From: Carnobacterium maltaromaticum DSM 20342
Lineage (GTDB): Bacteria; Bacillota; Bacilli; Lactobacillales; Carnobacteriaceae
Assembly: GCF_000744945.1 (NCBI RefSeq)
Contig: NZ_JQMX01000001.1
Coordinates: 3,173,130-3,237,129, forward strand
Direction of reading: 5' to 3'
Length of the DNA stretch: 64,000 nt
Part shown: positions 45,457 to 54,241 of the stretch, one piece after another
Numbering within the stretch: the first letter of the stretch is position 1
How the letters are laid out: each line of letters opens with the position of its first letter
Translations under genes and position numbers: made by a program
Notes under the pieces: model-generated
What the model saw: only the letters and a program-made list of their open reading frames with translations
Databases searched by the model: none
What the model was told of the DNA's origin: nothing

Positions 45457-45876
45457 ATGAAAAAAATAATTGAGTTAGCGACTAAATATCGTGAAGTATT
45501 AATGTATTTAATTTTTGGTGTATTAACAACTATAATTAATATTTTTGTGTTTTATATCTTTAAAGATACCTTAACAATAGATTATCGAACGAGTAATGTA
45601 ATTGCTTGGTTTCTTTCTGTTTTATTCGCTTTTCTGACGAATAAATATTTTGTTTTTGCTTCAAGTGGTAAAAATAAACAAGCTTTTTTTAAAGAAATGG
45701 GATTGTTTTTTTGGTATAGGTTGTTGTCATTAGTTATTGATATGATTATGATGATCGTTATGGTTTCAGGGTTAGGAATAGATGCACTAATAGCTAAATT
45801 AATCACACAAGTAGTTATCGTGGTTATAAATTATGTATTTAGCAAGTTGTTAATTTTTAATGATAAACAGGCATGA
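45457..45876 (+). CDS. GtrA family membrane protein
   Basis: A 139-residue protein with four membrane segments, the GtrA/DPMS-3 pattern. It begins YREVLMYLIFGVLTTIINIF, with the family motif AWFLSVLFAFLTNKYFVF near residue 50 and a final QVVIVVINYVFSKLLIF. In O-antigen glucosylation and Gram-positive systems GtrA is thought to flip undecaprenyl-phosphate-linked sugars made by GtrB. The next gene is a GtrB-like transferase, 35 bases away, so the two should work together. Confidence 0.9.
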   Translation: MKKIIELATKYREVLMYLIFGVLTTIINIFVFYIFKDTLTIDYRTSNVIAWFLSVLFAFLTNKYFVFASSGKNKQAFFKEMGLFFWYRLLSLVIDMIMMIVMVSGLGIDALIAKLITQVVIVVINYVFSKLLIFNDKQA

Positions 45877-45911
45877 AAAGCTCTCTATATGAAAGAAGGT
45901 TTTAAGAAACT

Positions 45912-46859
45912 ATGAAAACTGAATTAATTTCGATTGTTGTTCCTTGTTTCAATGAAGAAGAATCGATACCGTTGTTTTATGCAGCATTAGAAAAAGAACG
46001 TGAATTTTTAGTAAATGCAGATATTGAATATATATTTGTAAATGATGGGTCCAATGATAATACGTTAAATGTCTTAAGAAGTTTAGCCAAAGAGGATAAA
46101 GAGCGCGTTAAATTCATCTCATTTTCACGCAACTTTGGTAAAGAAGCCGGATTGTATGCAGGTTTACAACAAGCCACTGGGGATTATGTCGCAGTAATGG
46201 ATGTTGATTTGCAAGATCCACCAGAAATGTTGCCGGAAATGCTACAAATTATTCGTGAAGAAGAATACGATTGCGTTGGTACGAGAAGAGTTAGTCGTGA
46301 CGGTGAGCCTCCAATTCGTTCTTTCTTTGCACGTCAATTTTATCGTATTATTAACAATATTTCTGAAACAGAAATTGTCGATGGAGCGCGAGATTATCGT
46401 TTAATGACAAGACAGATGGTCAATGCTATTTTATCTATGGAAGAATATAATCGTTTTTCTAAGGGGATATTTAGTTGGGTAGGATTTGATACTAAGTATT
46501 TAGAATATAAAAATCAAGAGCGAGTTGCAGGTGAAACCTCATGGTCTTTTTGGAGTTTATTTAAATATTCTTTAGATGGCATAGTGGCTTTTTCTGAATT
46601 ACCACTTGCTTTCGCTTCATTTGTTGGCTTCTTTTCTTTTCTGGCAGCCATGATTGCAATGGTTGTCATTGTTATTCGAACATTACTTTTAAATGATCCC
46701 ACATCAGGTTGGCCTTCGTTAGTTTGTTTTATTTTGGCCATTGGAGGATTGCAATTATTTTGTTTAGGAATTTTAGGGAAATATTTAGGAAAAACATATT
46801 TAGAAACAAAAAAAAGACCAATTTACATTGTCAAAGAAACTGAAAAAGATAAAAAATAA
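45912..46859 (+). CDS. GtrB-like bactoprenyl-phosphate glycosyltransferase (GT2)
   Basis: A GT2 enzyme of 315 residues with two C-terminal membrane segments (about residues 231-256 and 266-290), the GtrB/CsbB/YkcC layout. Motifs are LISIVVPCFNEEESIPLFY, FVNDGSNDNTL, FSRNFGKEAGLYAGLQQA and MDVDLQDPPEMLPEM (DxD). The N-terminal domain uses a UDP-sugar to make undecaprenyl-phosphate sugar on the inner face. With GtrA upstream it probably supplies a glycosyl decoration for a wall polymer. The third enzyme that attaches the sugar outside is not clearly identified here. Confidence 0.9.
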   Translation: MKTELISIVVPCFNEEESIPLFYAALEKEREFLVNADIEYIFVNDGSNDNTLNVLRSLAKEDKERVKFISFSRNFGKEAGLYAGLQQATGDYVAVMDVDLQDPPEMLPEMLQIIREEEYDCVGTRRVSRDGEPPIRSFFARQFYRIINNISETEIVDGARDYRLMTRQMVNAILSMEEYNRFSKGIFSWVGFDTKYLEYKNQERVAGETSWSFWSLFKYSLDGIVAFSELPLAFASFVGFFSFLAAMIAMVVIVIRTLLLNDPTSGWPSLVCFILAIGGLQLFCLGILGKYLGKTYLETKKRPIYIVKETEKDKK

Positions 46860-46971
46860 TTAAAAACACTAAAGAAATCTATCAATTCAAAATACGAGTC
46901 TGTATAATGAATAAGATAAGAAACTTTAGTGTTTTCTTTTAATTATCTTAGATATTGTTAGAAGAGTGTTT

Positions 46972-48882
46972 ATGAAACCAAAAAAAATCTATTTTAAAAA
47001 AATTAAAGTACATGAATTAAAAAAAGAGAAGAAATTATTATCCAGCAAAGTAGATGCGACAATTCTGATTTTATTATTCCTCGGTTCGGCTTTAATAAAT
47101 AATGCTATTTTACAGCTTTTTCAAAATAACCTAGATTGGGACTTAGTTAATAAATTTATCTTCGAATGGCACACAATCTTATTTCTATTGGGAAGTAGTG
47201 TTATTTTCATTTTCACTTTATGGTTATATGCTATTTTAGGTAATCGTTATTTAACGGTAGGGTTAACGTTTTTAATTAGTTTAGGACTAGGTGTCGCCAC
47301 GTGGCAAAAAATGATTAATCGAAGCGAACCTTTGTACCCATCAGAATTGAGTATGATTAAAGAACTAAGTTTTATGGTGAGTATGATTGAGAGCAAAGTG
47401 GTGCTAGGCTTCCTATTAATTGTCTTAGTTGTCATGGCTTTGGCTTACGTTTTTACTTGCCTACAAACTAGATTCATAATTAAATATAATCGTCACAAAA
47501 GCTATTTGATTCGATTTATTTTATTTATCACTACAAGTTTTTTACTTGTTTATATTGCTAATTTTAATCAGCCAGGGAATCTTTTGAAAAAAGCATATGA
47601 CCCAAATGCTTATTGGATTCCTTATAGCCAACAAATGAATTATTATAATAATGGCTTTATAGGTGGTTTTTTGTTTAACCTAAAAGTGGAAGCAATGGCA
47701 GAACCAAAAGGATATTCAAAAGAAAAAATTGCAGAATTAACTCAGAAATATCAAGAAATTGCTGAAGAAATAAATCAAAATCGTAGTGGACCAATAAAAA
47801 ACACGAATATTATTTATATTATGAATGAAAGTTTTTCTGATCCCTTAGCGCTTAATGGAATGGAAATAGCAAAAGATCCAATTCCGTTAACACGCCATTT
47901 GATGGAGAATAATCGTAGTGGTAGTATTTTATCGCAAGGCTATGGAGGTGGGACTGCAAATATTGAATTTGAGGCTTTAACAGGTTTTTCCATGGAACCG
48001 ATGAATCCTCAATTAACAACTCCTTATACTCAGTTGTTAGCTAAAGTTCCAAATTTTCCTTCTATTGTTAGTTATTTAAATGAACAAAATTACCAAACAA
48101 CGGCAATTCATCCTTATAACACGAGTATGTATAAACGTCAAAATGTGTATCAGAGTTTAGGTTTTCAAAATTTTATAAATGAAGATACCATGAAGAATAC
48201 AGAGAAAATGGAAAGCAATCCTTATATTAGTGACAAAGCAGCTTATCAAGAGGTTTTGGAGACATTGGAAGCCAGTAAAGATTCTAATTTTATTCACTTA
48301 GTGACCATGCAAAATCATATGCCTTATGGATCAAAATATGTAAGTTCCGAATATGAGGTAAGTGGAACAGAAAATGATCAAATAACAAGTAATTATTTGA
48401 AAGATTTATCTTATAGTGATCAAGCGTTGGATAATTTTATTAAGCAAATTGATCAGTTAGCTGAACCTACTATTGTCATTTTTTGGGGGGATCATTTGCC
48501 AAGTGTTTATGGTGATGTAATCTTCAATCAAAATTCGTTGGATAAAATGCATGAAACACCATTGCTCATTTATTCAAATGTAAATAAAAAGGATAAAGAG
48601 CTAGGAATGATTAGTCCTATTTATTTTGCGCCTGAGTTATTAGAAGTAGCAAACGCAGATATAACTGGATTTTATGCTTTATTAAACCAACTTCAAAGTA
48701 ACCTGCCTGCGTTTGAAAAAGAAATGTATCTTGAAAAAAATGCTGAAAAAATGAAAAAATCAGTTAATGAATTAAGTCAAGAAACGCAAGCCCTTTTAGC
48801 TGATTATTACATGATTCAATATGATATTACGACAGGAAAAAAATATAGCCTGCAAACGAATTTGTTTGCACATAACAAGTAA
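46972..48882 (+). CDS. LtaS-like membrane sulfatase-fold phosphoglycerol transferase
   Basis: A membrane enzyme of 636 residues. The N-terminal 200 residues hold about five membrane segments; the extracellular part (about 250-560) has the LtaS alkaline-phosphatase-like fold. It contains NIIYIMNESFSDPLAL (metal-binding Glu), SQGYGGGTANIEFEALTG with the catalytic Thr, HPYNTSMYKRQNVY, LVTMQNHMPYG, and IFWGDHLPSVYG with Asp and His metal ligands. Such enzymes transfer glycerol phosphate from phosphatidylglycerol to LTA or, as GacH does, to a polysaccharide. ATG 46972 is chosen over GTG 46966. Its neighbour genes are GtrA and GtrB, which favours polymer decoration. Confidence 0.88.
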   Translation: MKPKKIYFKKIKVHELKKEKKLLSSKVDATILILLFLGSALINNAILQLFQNNLDWDLVNKFIFEWHTILFLLGSSVIFIFTLWLYAILGNRYLTVGLTFLISLGLGVATWQKMINRSEPLYPSELSMIKELSFMVSMIESKVVLGFLLIVLVVMALAYVFTCLQTRFIIKYNRHKSYLIRFILFITTSFLLVYIANFNQPGNLLKKAYDPNAYWIPYSQQMNYYNNGFIGGFLFNLKVEAMAEPKGYSKEKIAELTQKYQEIAEEINQNRSGPIKNTNIIYIMNESFSDPLALNGMEIAKDPIPLTRHLMENNRSGSILSQGYGGGTANIEFEALTGFSMEPMNPQLTTPYTQLLAKVPNFPSIVSYLNEQNYQTTAIHPYNTSMYKRQNVYQSLGFQNFINEDTMKNTEKMESNPYISDKAAYQEVLETLEASKDSNFIHLVTMQNHMPYGSKYVSSEYEVSGTENDQITSNYLKDLSYSDQALDNFIKQIDQLAEPTIVIFWGDHLPSVYGDVIFNQNSLDKMHETPLLIYSNVNKKDKELGMISPIYFAPELLEVANADITGFYALLNQLQSNLPAFEKEMYLEKNAEKMKKSVNELSQETQALLADYYMIQYDITTGKKYSLQTNLFAHNK

Positions 48883-48890
48883 ATAAAAAA

Positions 48891-48938
48891 AGACTAGAGA
48901 TAGAGCAACAAAAAGTTGTTTCTATTTCTAGTTTTTTT
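48891..48938. terminator. Bidirectional terminator
   Basis: Stem ACTAGAGATAGAGCAAC (48893-48909) and GTTGTTTCTATTTCTAGT (48915-48932), with A and T runs on each side. It lies between convergent genes. Confidence 0.8.
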
Positions 48939-48940
48939 AT

Positions 48941-49558
48941 TCATTTTATAACTTCAATCCCAAGAACTGTCAAATGTCCATTCCCAACTAATTTTATTAA
49001 GAGATGCGCCATTTGTTCTGGTGGAAAATCACTTTCGCTAGTTAGCCACCAGTGAACCATACTAATAAAAATAGAACTCATATAGTCAATGATAAAATCA
49101 ATTGGAACTTCGACATCATTTTCAGTAATTTTTAATTGATTAAAAATTTCAGCATATCGCTGTTCTATCAGAGTATGGACTTTCTTTTTTAATGAGTTAG
49201 CCGAATTACCTTCAGTTAAAATAAGATAAAAAGTTCGATTTTCTCTAATTACATAAAAAATTTCAGTAATCATATGTTCTAATTTGTTTATTTGAATTTG
49301 GTTGCCATTTTCTAAAAGTTCAGAATCTAATATTTTAGTAAAGGTATCTAAAGCATAGGAAAAAACTTCATCATACAAATCATTTTTGTCTTTAAAATGA
49401 GCATAAAAAGTTGCTCGATTAATCATGGCTTCTGTAGCAATGTCTTGAATTGTAACGGCTTCATAACCTTTTAATTTAACCAATTTAACAAAAGCCTCGA
49501 AAATCATTTTTTTGCTACGTAAGATGCGTAAATCTGTTTTTTTAGCTGAATAGTGCAT
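48941..49558 (-). CDS. TetR family transcriptional regulator
   Basis: A 205-residue TetR-like repressor. The N-terminal helix-turn-helix reads KKMIFEAFVKLVKLKGYEAV, TIQDIATEAMINRATFYAHF and KDKNDLYDEVF (residues 15-65). The C-terminal ligand-binding part carries features of the TetR_C_33/DhaS-like group. It is divergent from the large activase-fusion gene, and a palindrome lies just before its start, so control of itself and of that gene is likely. The inducer is unknown. Confidence 0.88.
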   Translation of the reverse strand: MHYSAKKTDLRILRSKKMIFEAFVKLVKLKGYEAVTIQDIATEAMINRATFYAHFKDKNDLYDEVFSYALDTFTKILDSELLENGNQIQINKLEHMITEIFYVIRENRTFYLILTEGNSANSLKKKVHTLIEQRYAEIFNQLKITENDVEVPIDFIIDYMSSIFISMVHWWLTSESDFPPEQMAHLLIKLVGNGHLTVLGIEVIK

Positions 49559-49570
49559 ATTTTTTCCTTC

Positions 49571-49589
49571 TTTCTAAAAATTTTAGAAA
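49571..49589. promoter_or_regulatory. Palindrome upstream of the tetR gene (possible operator)
   Basis: TTTCTAAAA (49571-49579), central A, TTTTAGAAA (49581-49589): a 19-base perfect inverted repeat 12 bases before the tetR start codon on the minus strand. It matches the size of TetR-family operators. A second inverted repeat TTGTTG/CAACAA (49711-49716 and 49723-49728, 6-base spacer) lies nearer the divergent gene. No clear -35/-10 pair was assigned in the 268-base gap. Confidence 0.5.
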
Positions 49590-49826
49590 ATAAGCAACAA
49601 ATAAATGATTGTGTTGTTTATCACACATAATGTTTATAATTGCTGATTGATTTTATTACCTTGTTTCCATTAAACTTATATTATCTACATTATATAGGAT
49701 ATCAGACAAGTTGTTGGTTATTCAACAATCTGATGGATTAGTAAAAATATAATAGTGAATTTTTGAACAAAGTATGAACATTGAGAATCAATTGAGAATA
49801 ACTAAGAAATTTTGGAGGGGAAAATA

Positions 49827-52800
49827 ATGAAAAAAGAAATTCGTGGAGGAATTGATGTTGGTTCAACTACAGTGAAATTGGTAATTATCGATGAACTAAA
49901 TACTGTTTTATTTTCCAAATATGAGCGACATTACTCGGCGATTAAAGAAGCAAGTTGCCGTATTTTAAAAGATGCTTATCAAGTCTTAGGGGATTGCCAA
50001 TTAAGGCTAATGATTACTGGTTCAGGTGGAATGGGACTGGCCGAATTACTTGAAATTGAATTTGTTCAAGAAGTAATTGCTTGCACTAGAACTGTTGAAG
50101 AATTGATTCCAGAAACAGATGTCGTCATTGAATTAGGTGGAGAAGATGCAAAAATTACTTTTTTTGATGGTGCTTTGGAACAACGGATGAATGGAAGTTG
50201 TGCGGGGGGAACAGGTGCTTTTATTGACCAAATGGCAAGCCTGCTAAAAACTGATGCAGCAGGAGTAAATGAACTAGCTAAAAATTATCAAACAATATAC
50301 CCAATTGCGTCTCGCTGTGGTGTTTTTGCTAAGACAGATATTCAGCCGTTAATTAATGAAGGAGCTAGAGTAGAAGATATTTCTGCGAGTATTTTCCAAG
50401 CAGTTGTCAATCAAACGATTGCTGGGCTAGCTTCTGGCCGGAAAATTCGTGGAAAAGTGGCTTTTTTAGGTGGTCCATTATTTTTTATGAGCGAATTAAG
50501 AAATCGATTTATAGAAACTTTAAATTTAAAAGAAGAAGACGTTATCTTTCCTGATGATCCACAGTTATTTGTAGCCAGAGGTGCTGCATATTTTTCGGAA
50601 GATAAAAAATTAACAACATTAAATTGTCTAATTGAAAAAATTGAATCAGCTAAACCTGAAAATTTAAAACCAACAGATAGCCTACCTCCATTATTTAAAA
50701 ATGAAGCTGAATTGGAGCAATTTAGAACACGTCATAGCCAAGCTAATATTAATGAGAAAAAATTATCAGATCATAAGGGAGTAGCTTTTTTAGGTATTGA
50801 TGCAGGTTACACTACAACTAAAATTACTTTAATAAATTTAGCTGGGGATCTTTTATTTAAATTTTATGGTAATAATGAAGGACAGCCTTTAGAAAAAACA
50901 ATAGAGATATTAAAAACACTCTATAAACAAATGCCGGATGATGTTTTTATTGGTAAAACAGCAATTACCGGATATGGTGAGCATCTAATTAAACATGCGT
51001 TGAAAATAGACATTGGTGAAGTAGAGACAGTTGCTCACTACAAAGCTGCCAATCGTTTTCAATCAGATGTTGACTTTATTTTAGATATTGGTGGACAAGA
51101 TATGAAAGCTATGACAATTAAGCAAGGTGTTCTTTCTTCAATTCAACTAAATGAAGCTTGTTCATCTGGATGTGGTTCTTTTATTGAGACTTTTGCTAAA
51201 TCATTAAATGTTCCAGTTGCTGAGTTTGCTGAAGCAGCCGTTCATGCTAAGCAACCAGTAGATTTAGGTTCTCGCTGTACGGTTTTTATGAATTCTAAAG
51301 TTAAGCAAGTTCAAAAAGAAGGGGCAACTGTGGGGGATATTTCAGCTGGATTATCCTATTCGGTCATTAAAAATGCTTTATATAAAGTAATTAAAATCAA
51401 GCGTCCAGAAGACTTAGGCAAACGAATTGTTTGTCAAGGTGGGACTTTCTATAATGAAGCTGTATTACGTTCGTTTGAACTTATCAGTGGTTGCGAAGTT
51501 ATTCGTCCGAATATAGCTGGTTTAATGGGAGCCTATGGTTGTGCTATTTTAGCCTTAGAAGCATATGAGGAAGGAAATAACTCGACAATTTTAGGCGTGA
51601 AAGAATTAGACCTATTTAATTCTAAAAAAGAATTTACTCATTGTGGATTATGCGAAAATAATTGTTTGATGACGGTGACTTTTTTTTCTGATGGTCGTCA
51701 ATTTACAACAGGGAATCGCTGTGAGCGTGGGGCTAGAGTTAAGCTGAATAAATCTGATAAGAAAGTGAATTTAATTGATTATAAATACAAACGCTTATTT
51801 AGCTATAAATCATTGCGGAAAAAAGAAGCAACGCGTGGTGTGATAGGCATTCCTCGTGTTTTAAATATGTATGAAAACTATCCTTTATGGCATACTTTTT
51901 TTACTAAACTAGGCTTTCGTGTGGAGTTGTCGCCACGCTCAAATAAAAAATTGTATGAGCAGGGAATGGAAACTATTCCTAGTGATACCGTTTGCTATCC
52001 AGCTAAATTGGCTCACGGACATATTGAGGCTTTAATTAAAAAAGATATATCAGCTATTTTTTATCCAGCAGTTGTTTTTGAACAAAAGGAATTTAGTCAA
52101 GCGGAAAATAATTTTAATTGTCCCATTGTACAGTCTTATCCAGATGTAATCCGCAATAATGTTGATGAAATTAGAGAAGGAAAAGTAAATTATTATAACC
52201 CTTATTTAAACTTGGCTAATAAAGAATCAATGATAAAAGTATTATTTAAAACATTTGAATCAACTGACATAACACTAGCTGAAGTGACAGAAGCTCTTGA
52301 ATTAGGTTATCAAGAATTAGAAAAATTCAAATTAGATATCCGTAATAAAGGCGAAGAAACACTTTTGATGTTGAATCTAAAAAATGAAAAAGGGATTGTT
52401 TTAGCAGGGCGTCCCTATCAAATAGATCCTGAAATTAATCATGGTGTTGCAGATGTTATTACTCAAGAAGGATTTCATATTTTGACAGAAGATAGTATTT
52501 CCCATTTAGGTGATGTTGCGAATTTACGGGTCGTAAATCAATGGGTGTATCATGCTAGACTATATGCGGCAGCTAACGTTGTGAAAAAATCTCCTCAACT
52601 TGAAATGATTCAGTTAAATTCTTTTGGTTGTGGATTAGATGCTGTTACAACAGATCAAGTTGCCGAAATACTTGAACAAGCTGGTAAAATATATACTGTT
52701 TTGAAAATTGATGAAGGGTCTAACTTAGGAGCAATTCGTATTCGTATTCGCTCGCTTAAAGCAGCTGTTAAAGAACGTAGTAAAATGCAATTTAAAACAA

Positions 52801-54104
52801 TTGATACAAGTTCTATTTCTAGTGAAGAAAGAATCATTTTTACAAAAGAAATGAAAAAGAAGCATACTTTACTAATGCCAATGATGAGTCCTATTCATCA
52901 GAATGGATTATTTGATATAGCATTACAAGCATCAGGTTACAATGTTGCTGTGTTACCAGAATTAGATAAAAAAGCTATCGATGAAGGTTTAAAATTTGTT
53001 CATAATGATGCTTGCTATCCTGCGATTATTACTATTGGACAATTAATTAAGGCTTTGCAAAGTGGCAACTACGATTTAGATAATGTAAGTGTTATGATGA
53101 CGCAAACGGGTGGTGGATGTCGTGCGACAAACTACATTCCATTACTAAGAAAAGCATTGAAAGATGCAGGATTTTCTAAAATACCTGTTGTCTCTATTTC
53201 AATGGGAAATCAAGGTGTGGAAAGCAATCCAGGATTTACTTATAATTTAAAAATGTTAAAGCGAATTTTAGTTGCTGCACTTTACGGAGATTTATTTGAA
53301 AGGGTTGTTTACCGAACTAGACCTTACGAAATGAAATCTGGTAGCGTTGATGATTTACACCAGAAATGGTTATCTGCCGTAAAACGAAATGTTAAAAATG
53401 GATCCATGACGGAATTTAATCGAACTATAAAAGGGATTATTAAAGATTTCGATACAATACCGTTAACAAATGAAATCAAACCACGTGTAGGGGTTGTTGG
53501 AGAAATATTAGTTAAATATTCACCGACAGCAAATAATGATTTAGTTCGCTTGTTAGAAGCTGAAGGAGCAGAAGTTGTAGTACCGGATATTATTGGATTT
53601 ATGAATTACAGTTTGTATAACCAAATTTGGAAGTATGAAAATATGGGAGTTCCATATAAAACAAAGCTAGTTTCAGAAGTTGCGATTAAGCTAATTGAAT
53701 TATGTGAGAAACCGATGGATAAACTATTACGTGCTTCTGATCGATTTAACGGAATTGACTCCATTTACGACATAGCAGAAGGAGCAGAAAAAGTTCTTTC
53801 AATTGGAAATCAGACTGGAGAAGGATGGTTTTTGACTGGTGAAATGATTGAGTTATTAAAGGCAGGCCTCAATAATATTGTGTGTATGCAACCTTTTGGC
53901 TGTTTACCTAACCATGTTGTAGGAAAAGGTGCAATCAAAGAATTGCGTCGTCAATATAATAATGCGAATATCACTGCAATTGACTATGATCCTGGTGTTT
54001 CTGTGGTCAATCAATTAAATCGGATTCGATTAATGCTTTCAACCGCAAATAAAAATCTGGCGCAAGATCCAGAATCCAGAAAGAAACGGATAAAATTAAG
54101 ATAA
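49827..54104 (+). CDS. Giant acyl-CoA dehydratase activase fusion (two BcrAD/BadFG domains plus DUF2229-like part)
   Basis: A 1425-residue cytosolic protein. Residues about 6-265 and 318-585 are two ASKHA-type activase domains of the BcrAD_BadFG/HgdC family. The first has GIDVGSTTVKLVII, SCAGGTGAF and ASRCGVFAKTD; the second GIDAGYTTTKITLI, ACSSGCGSF and GSRCTVFMNSK. Both keep the two Cys that hold a 4Fe-4S cluster in HgdC. A Cys motif HCGLCENNCL...NRCERG (about 615-645) is followed by a DUF2229-like and HgdB-like remainder. Known HgdC activators inject electrons into 2-hydroxyacyl-CoA dehydratases using ATP. No separate HgdA/HgdB gene is nearby, so the substrate is unknown. ATG 49827 follows GGAGGGG. 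Confidence 0.85.
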   Translation: MKKEIRGGIDVGSTTVKLVIIDELNTVLFSKYERHYSAIKEASCRILKDAYQVLGDCQLRLMITGSGGMGLAELLEIEFVQEVIACTRTVEELIPETDVVIELGGEDAKITFFDGALEQRMNGSCAGGTGAFIDQMASLLKTDAAGVNELAKNYQTIYPIASRCGVFAKTDIQPLINEGARVEDISASIFQAVVNQTIAGLASGRKIRGKVAFLGGPLFFMSELRNRFIETLNLKEEDVIFPDDPQLFVARGAAYFSEDKKLTTLNCLIEKIESAKPENLKPTDSLPPLFKNEAELEQFRTRHSQANINEKKLSDHKGVAFLGIDAGYTTTKITLINLAGDLLFKFYGNNEGQPLEKTIEILKTLYKQMPDDVFIGKTAITGYGEHLIKHALKIDIGEVETVAHYKAANRFQSDVDFILDIGGQDMKAMTIKQGVLSSIQLNEACSSGCGSFIETFAKSLNVPVAEFAEAAVHAKQPVDLGSRCTVFMNSKVKQVQKEGATVGDISAGLSYSVIKNALYKVIKIKRPEDLGKRIVCQGGTFYNEAVLRSFELISGCEVIRPNIAGLMGAYGCAILALEAYEEGNNSTILGVKELDLFNSKKEFTHCGLCENNCLMTVTFFSDGRQFTTGNRCERGARVKLNKSDKKVNLIDYKYKRLFSYKSLRKKEATRGVIGIPRVLNMYENYPLWHTFFTKLGFRVELSPRSNKKLYEQGMETIPSDTVCYPAKLAHGHIEALIKKDISAIFYPAVVFEQKEFSQAENNFNCPIVQSYPDVIRNNVDEIREGKVNYYNPYLNLANKESMIKVLFKTFESTDITLAEVTEALELGYQELEKFKLDIRNKGEETLLMLNLKNEKGIVLAGRPYQIDPEINHGVADVITQEGFHILTEDSISHLGDVANLRVVNQWVYHARLYAAANVVKKSPQLEMIQLNSFGCGLDAVTTDQVAEILEQAGKIYTVLKIDEGSNLGAIRIRIRSLKAAVKERSKMQFKTIDTSSISSEERIIFTKEMKKKHTLLMPMMSPIHQNGLFDIALQASGYNVAVLPELDKKAIDEGLKFVHNDACYPAIITIGQLIKALQSGNYDLDNVSVMMTQTGGGCRATNYIPLLRKALKDAGFSKIPVVSISMGNQGVESNPGFTYNLKMLKRILVAALYGDLFERVVYRTRPYEMKSGSVDDLHQKWLSAVKRNVKNGSMTEFNRTIKGIIKDFDTIPLTNEIKPRVGVVGEILVKYSPTANNDLVRLLEAEGAEVVVPDIIGFMNYSLYNQIWKYENMGVPYKTKLVSEVAIKLIELCEKPMDKLLRASDRFNGIDSIYDIAEGAEKVLSIGNQTGEGWFLTGEMIELLKAGLNNIVCMQPFGCLPNHVVGKGAIKELRRQYNNANITAIDYDPGVSVVNQLNRIRLMLSTANKNLAQDPESRKKRIKLR

Positions 54105-54125
54105 ACGAATGATTTATTAAAAGAG

Positions 54126-54164
54126 AAGAAGTTTGTTGTTTGTAAACAACAAACTTCTTTTTTC
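54126..54164 (+). terminator. Terminator after the activase fusion gene
   Basis: Perfect 16-base arms AAGAAGTTTGTTGTTT (54126-54141) and AAACAACAAACTTCTT (54144-54159), then Ts. Confidence 0.88.
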
Positions 54165-54182
54165 TATTTTAAGAGAAAGGAA

Positions 54183-54225
54183 TTGACTTGTGTGGTCTAT
54201 ACCAGTTATAATTGGACTATACCAA
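54183..54225 (+). promoter_or_regulatory. nag promoter with two NagR-type operators
   Basis: Promoter TTGACT (54183-54188), 18-base spacer, TATAAT (54207-54212). One operator-like palindrome, TGGTCTATACCA (54193-54204), lies in the spacer. A second, TTGGACTATACCAA (54212-54225), starts at the last base of the -10. Both share the TGGnCTATACCA core, similar to the sites bound by the GntR-family NagR/YvoA, so bound repressor would cover the polymerase site. The repressor is likely the GntR protein encoded at 56164. Confidence 0.8.
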
Positions 54226-54241
54226 ATACGAGGTGAAGAAA

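Noticed and set aside
21159..48882. Mobile element carrying the polysaccharide cluster
   Set aside because: No transposase, integrase, terminal inverted repeat or direct repeat was seen at either edge. Exchange by homologous recombination remains possible.
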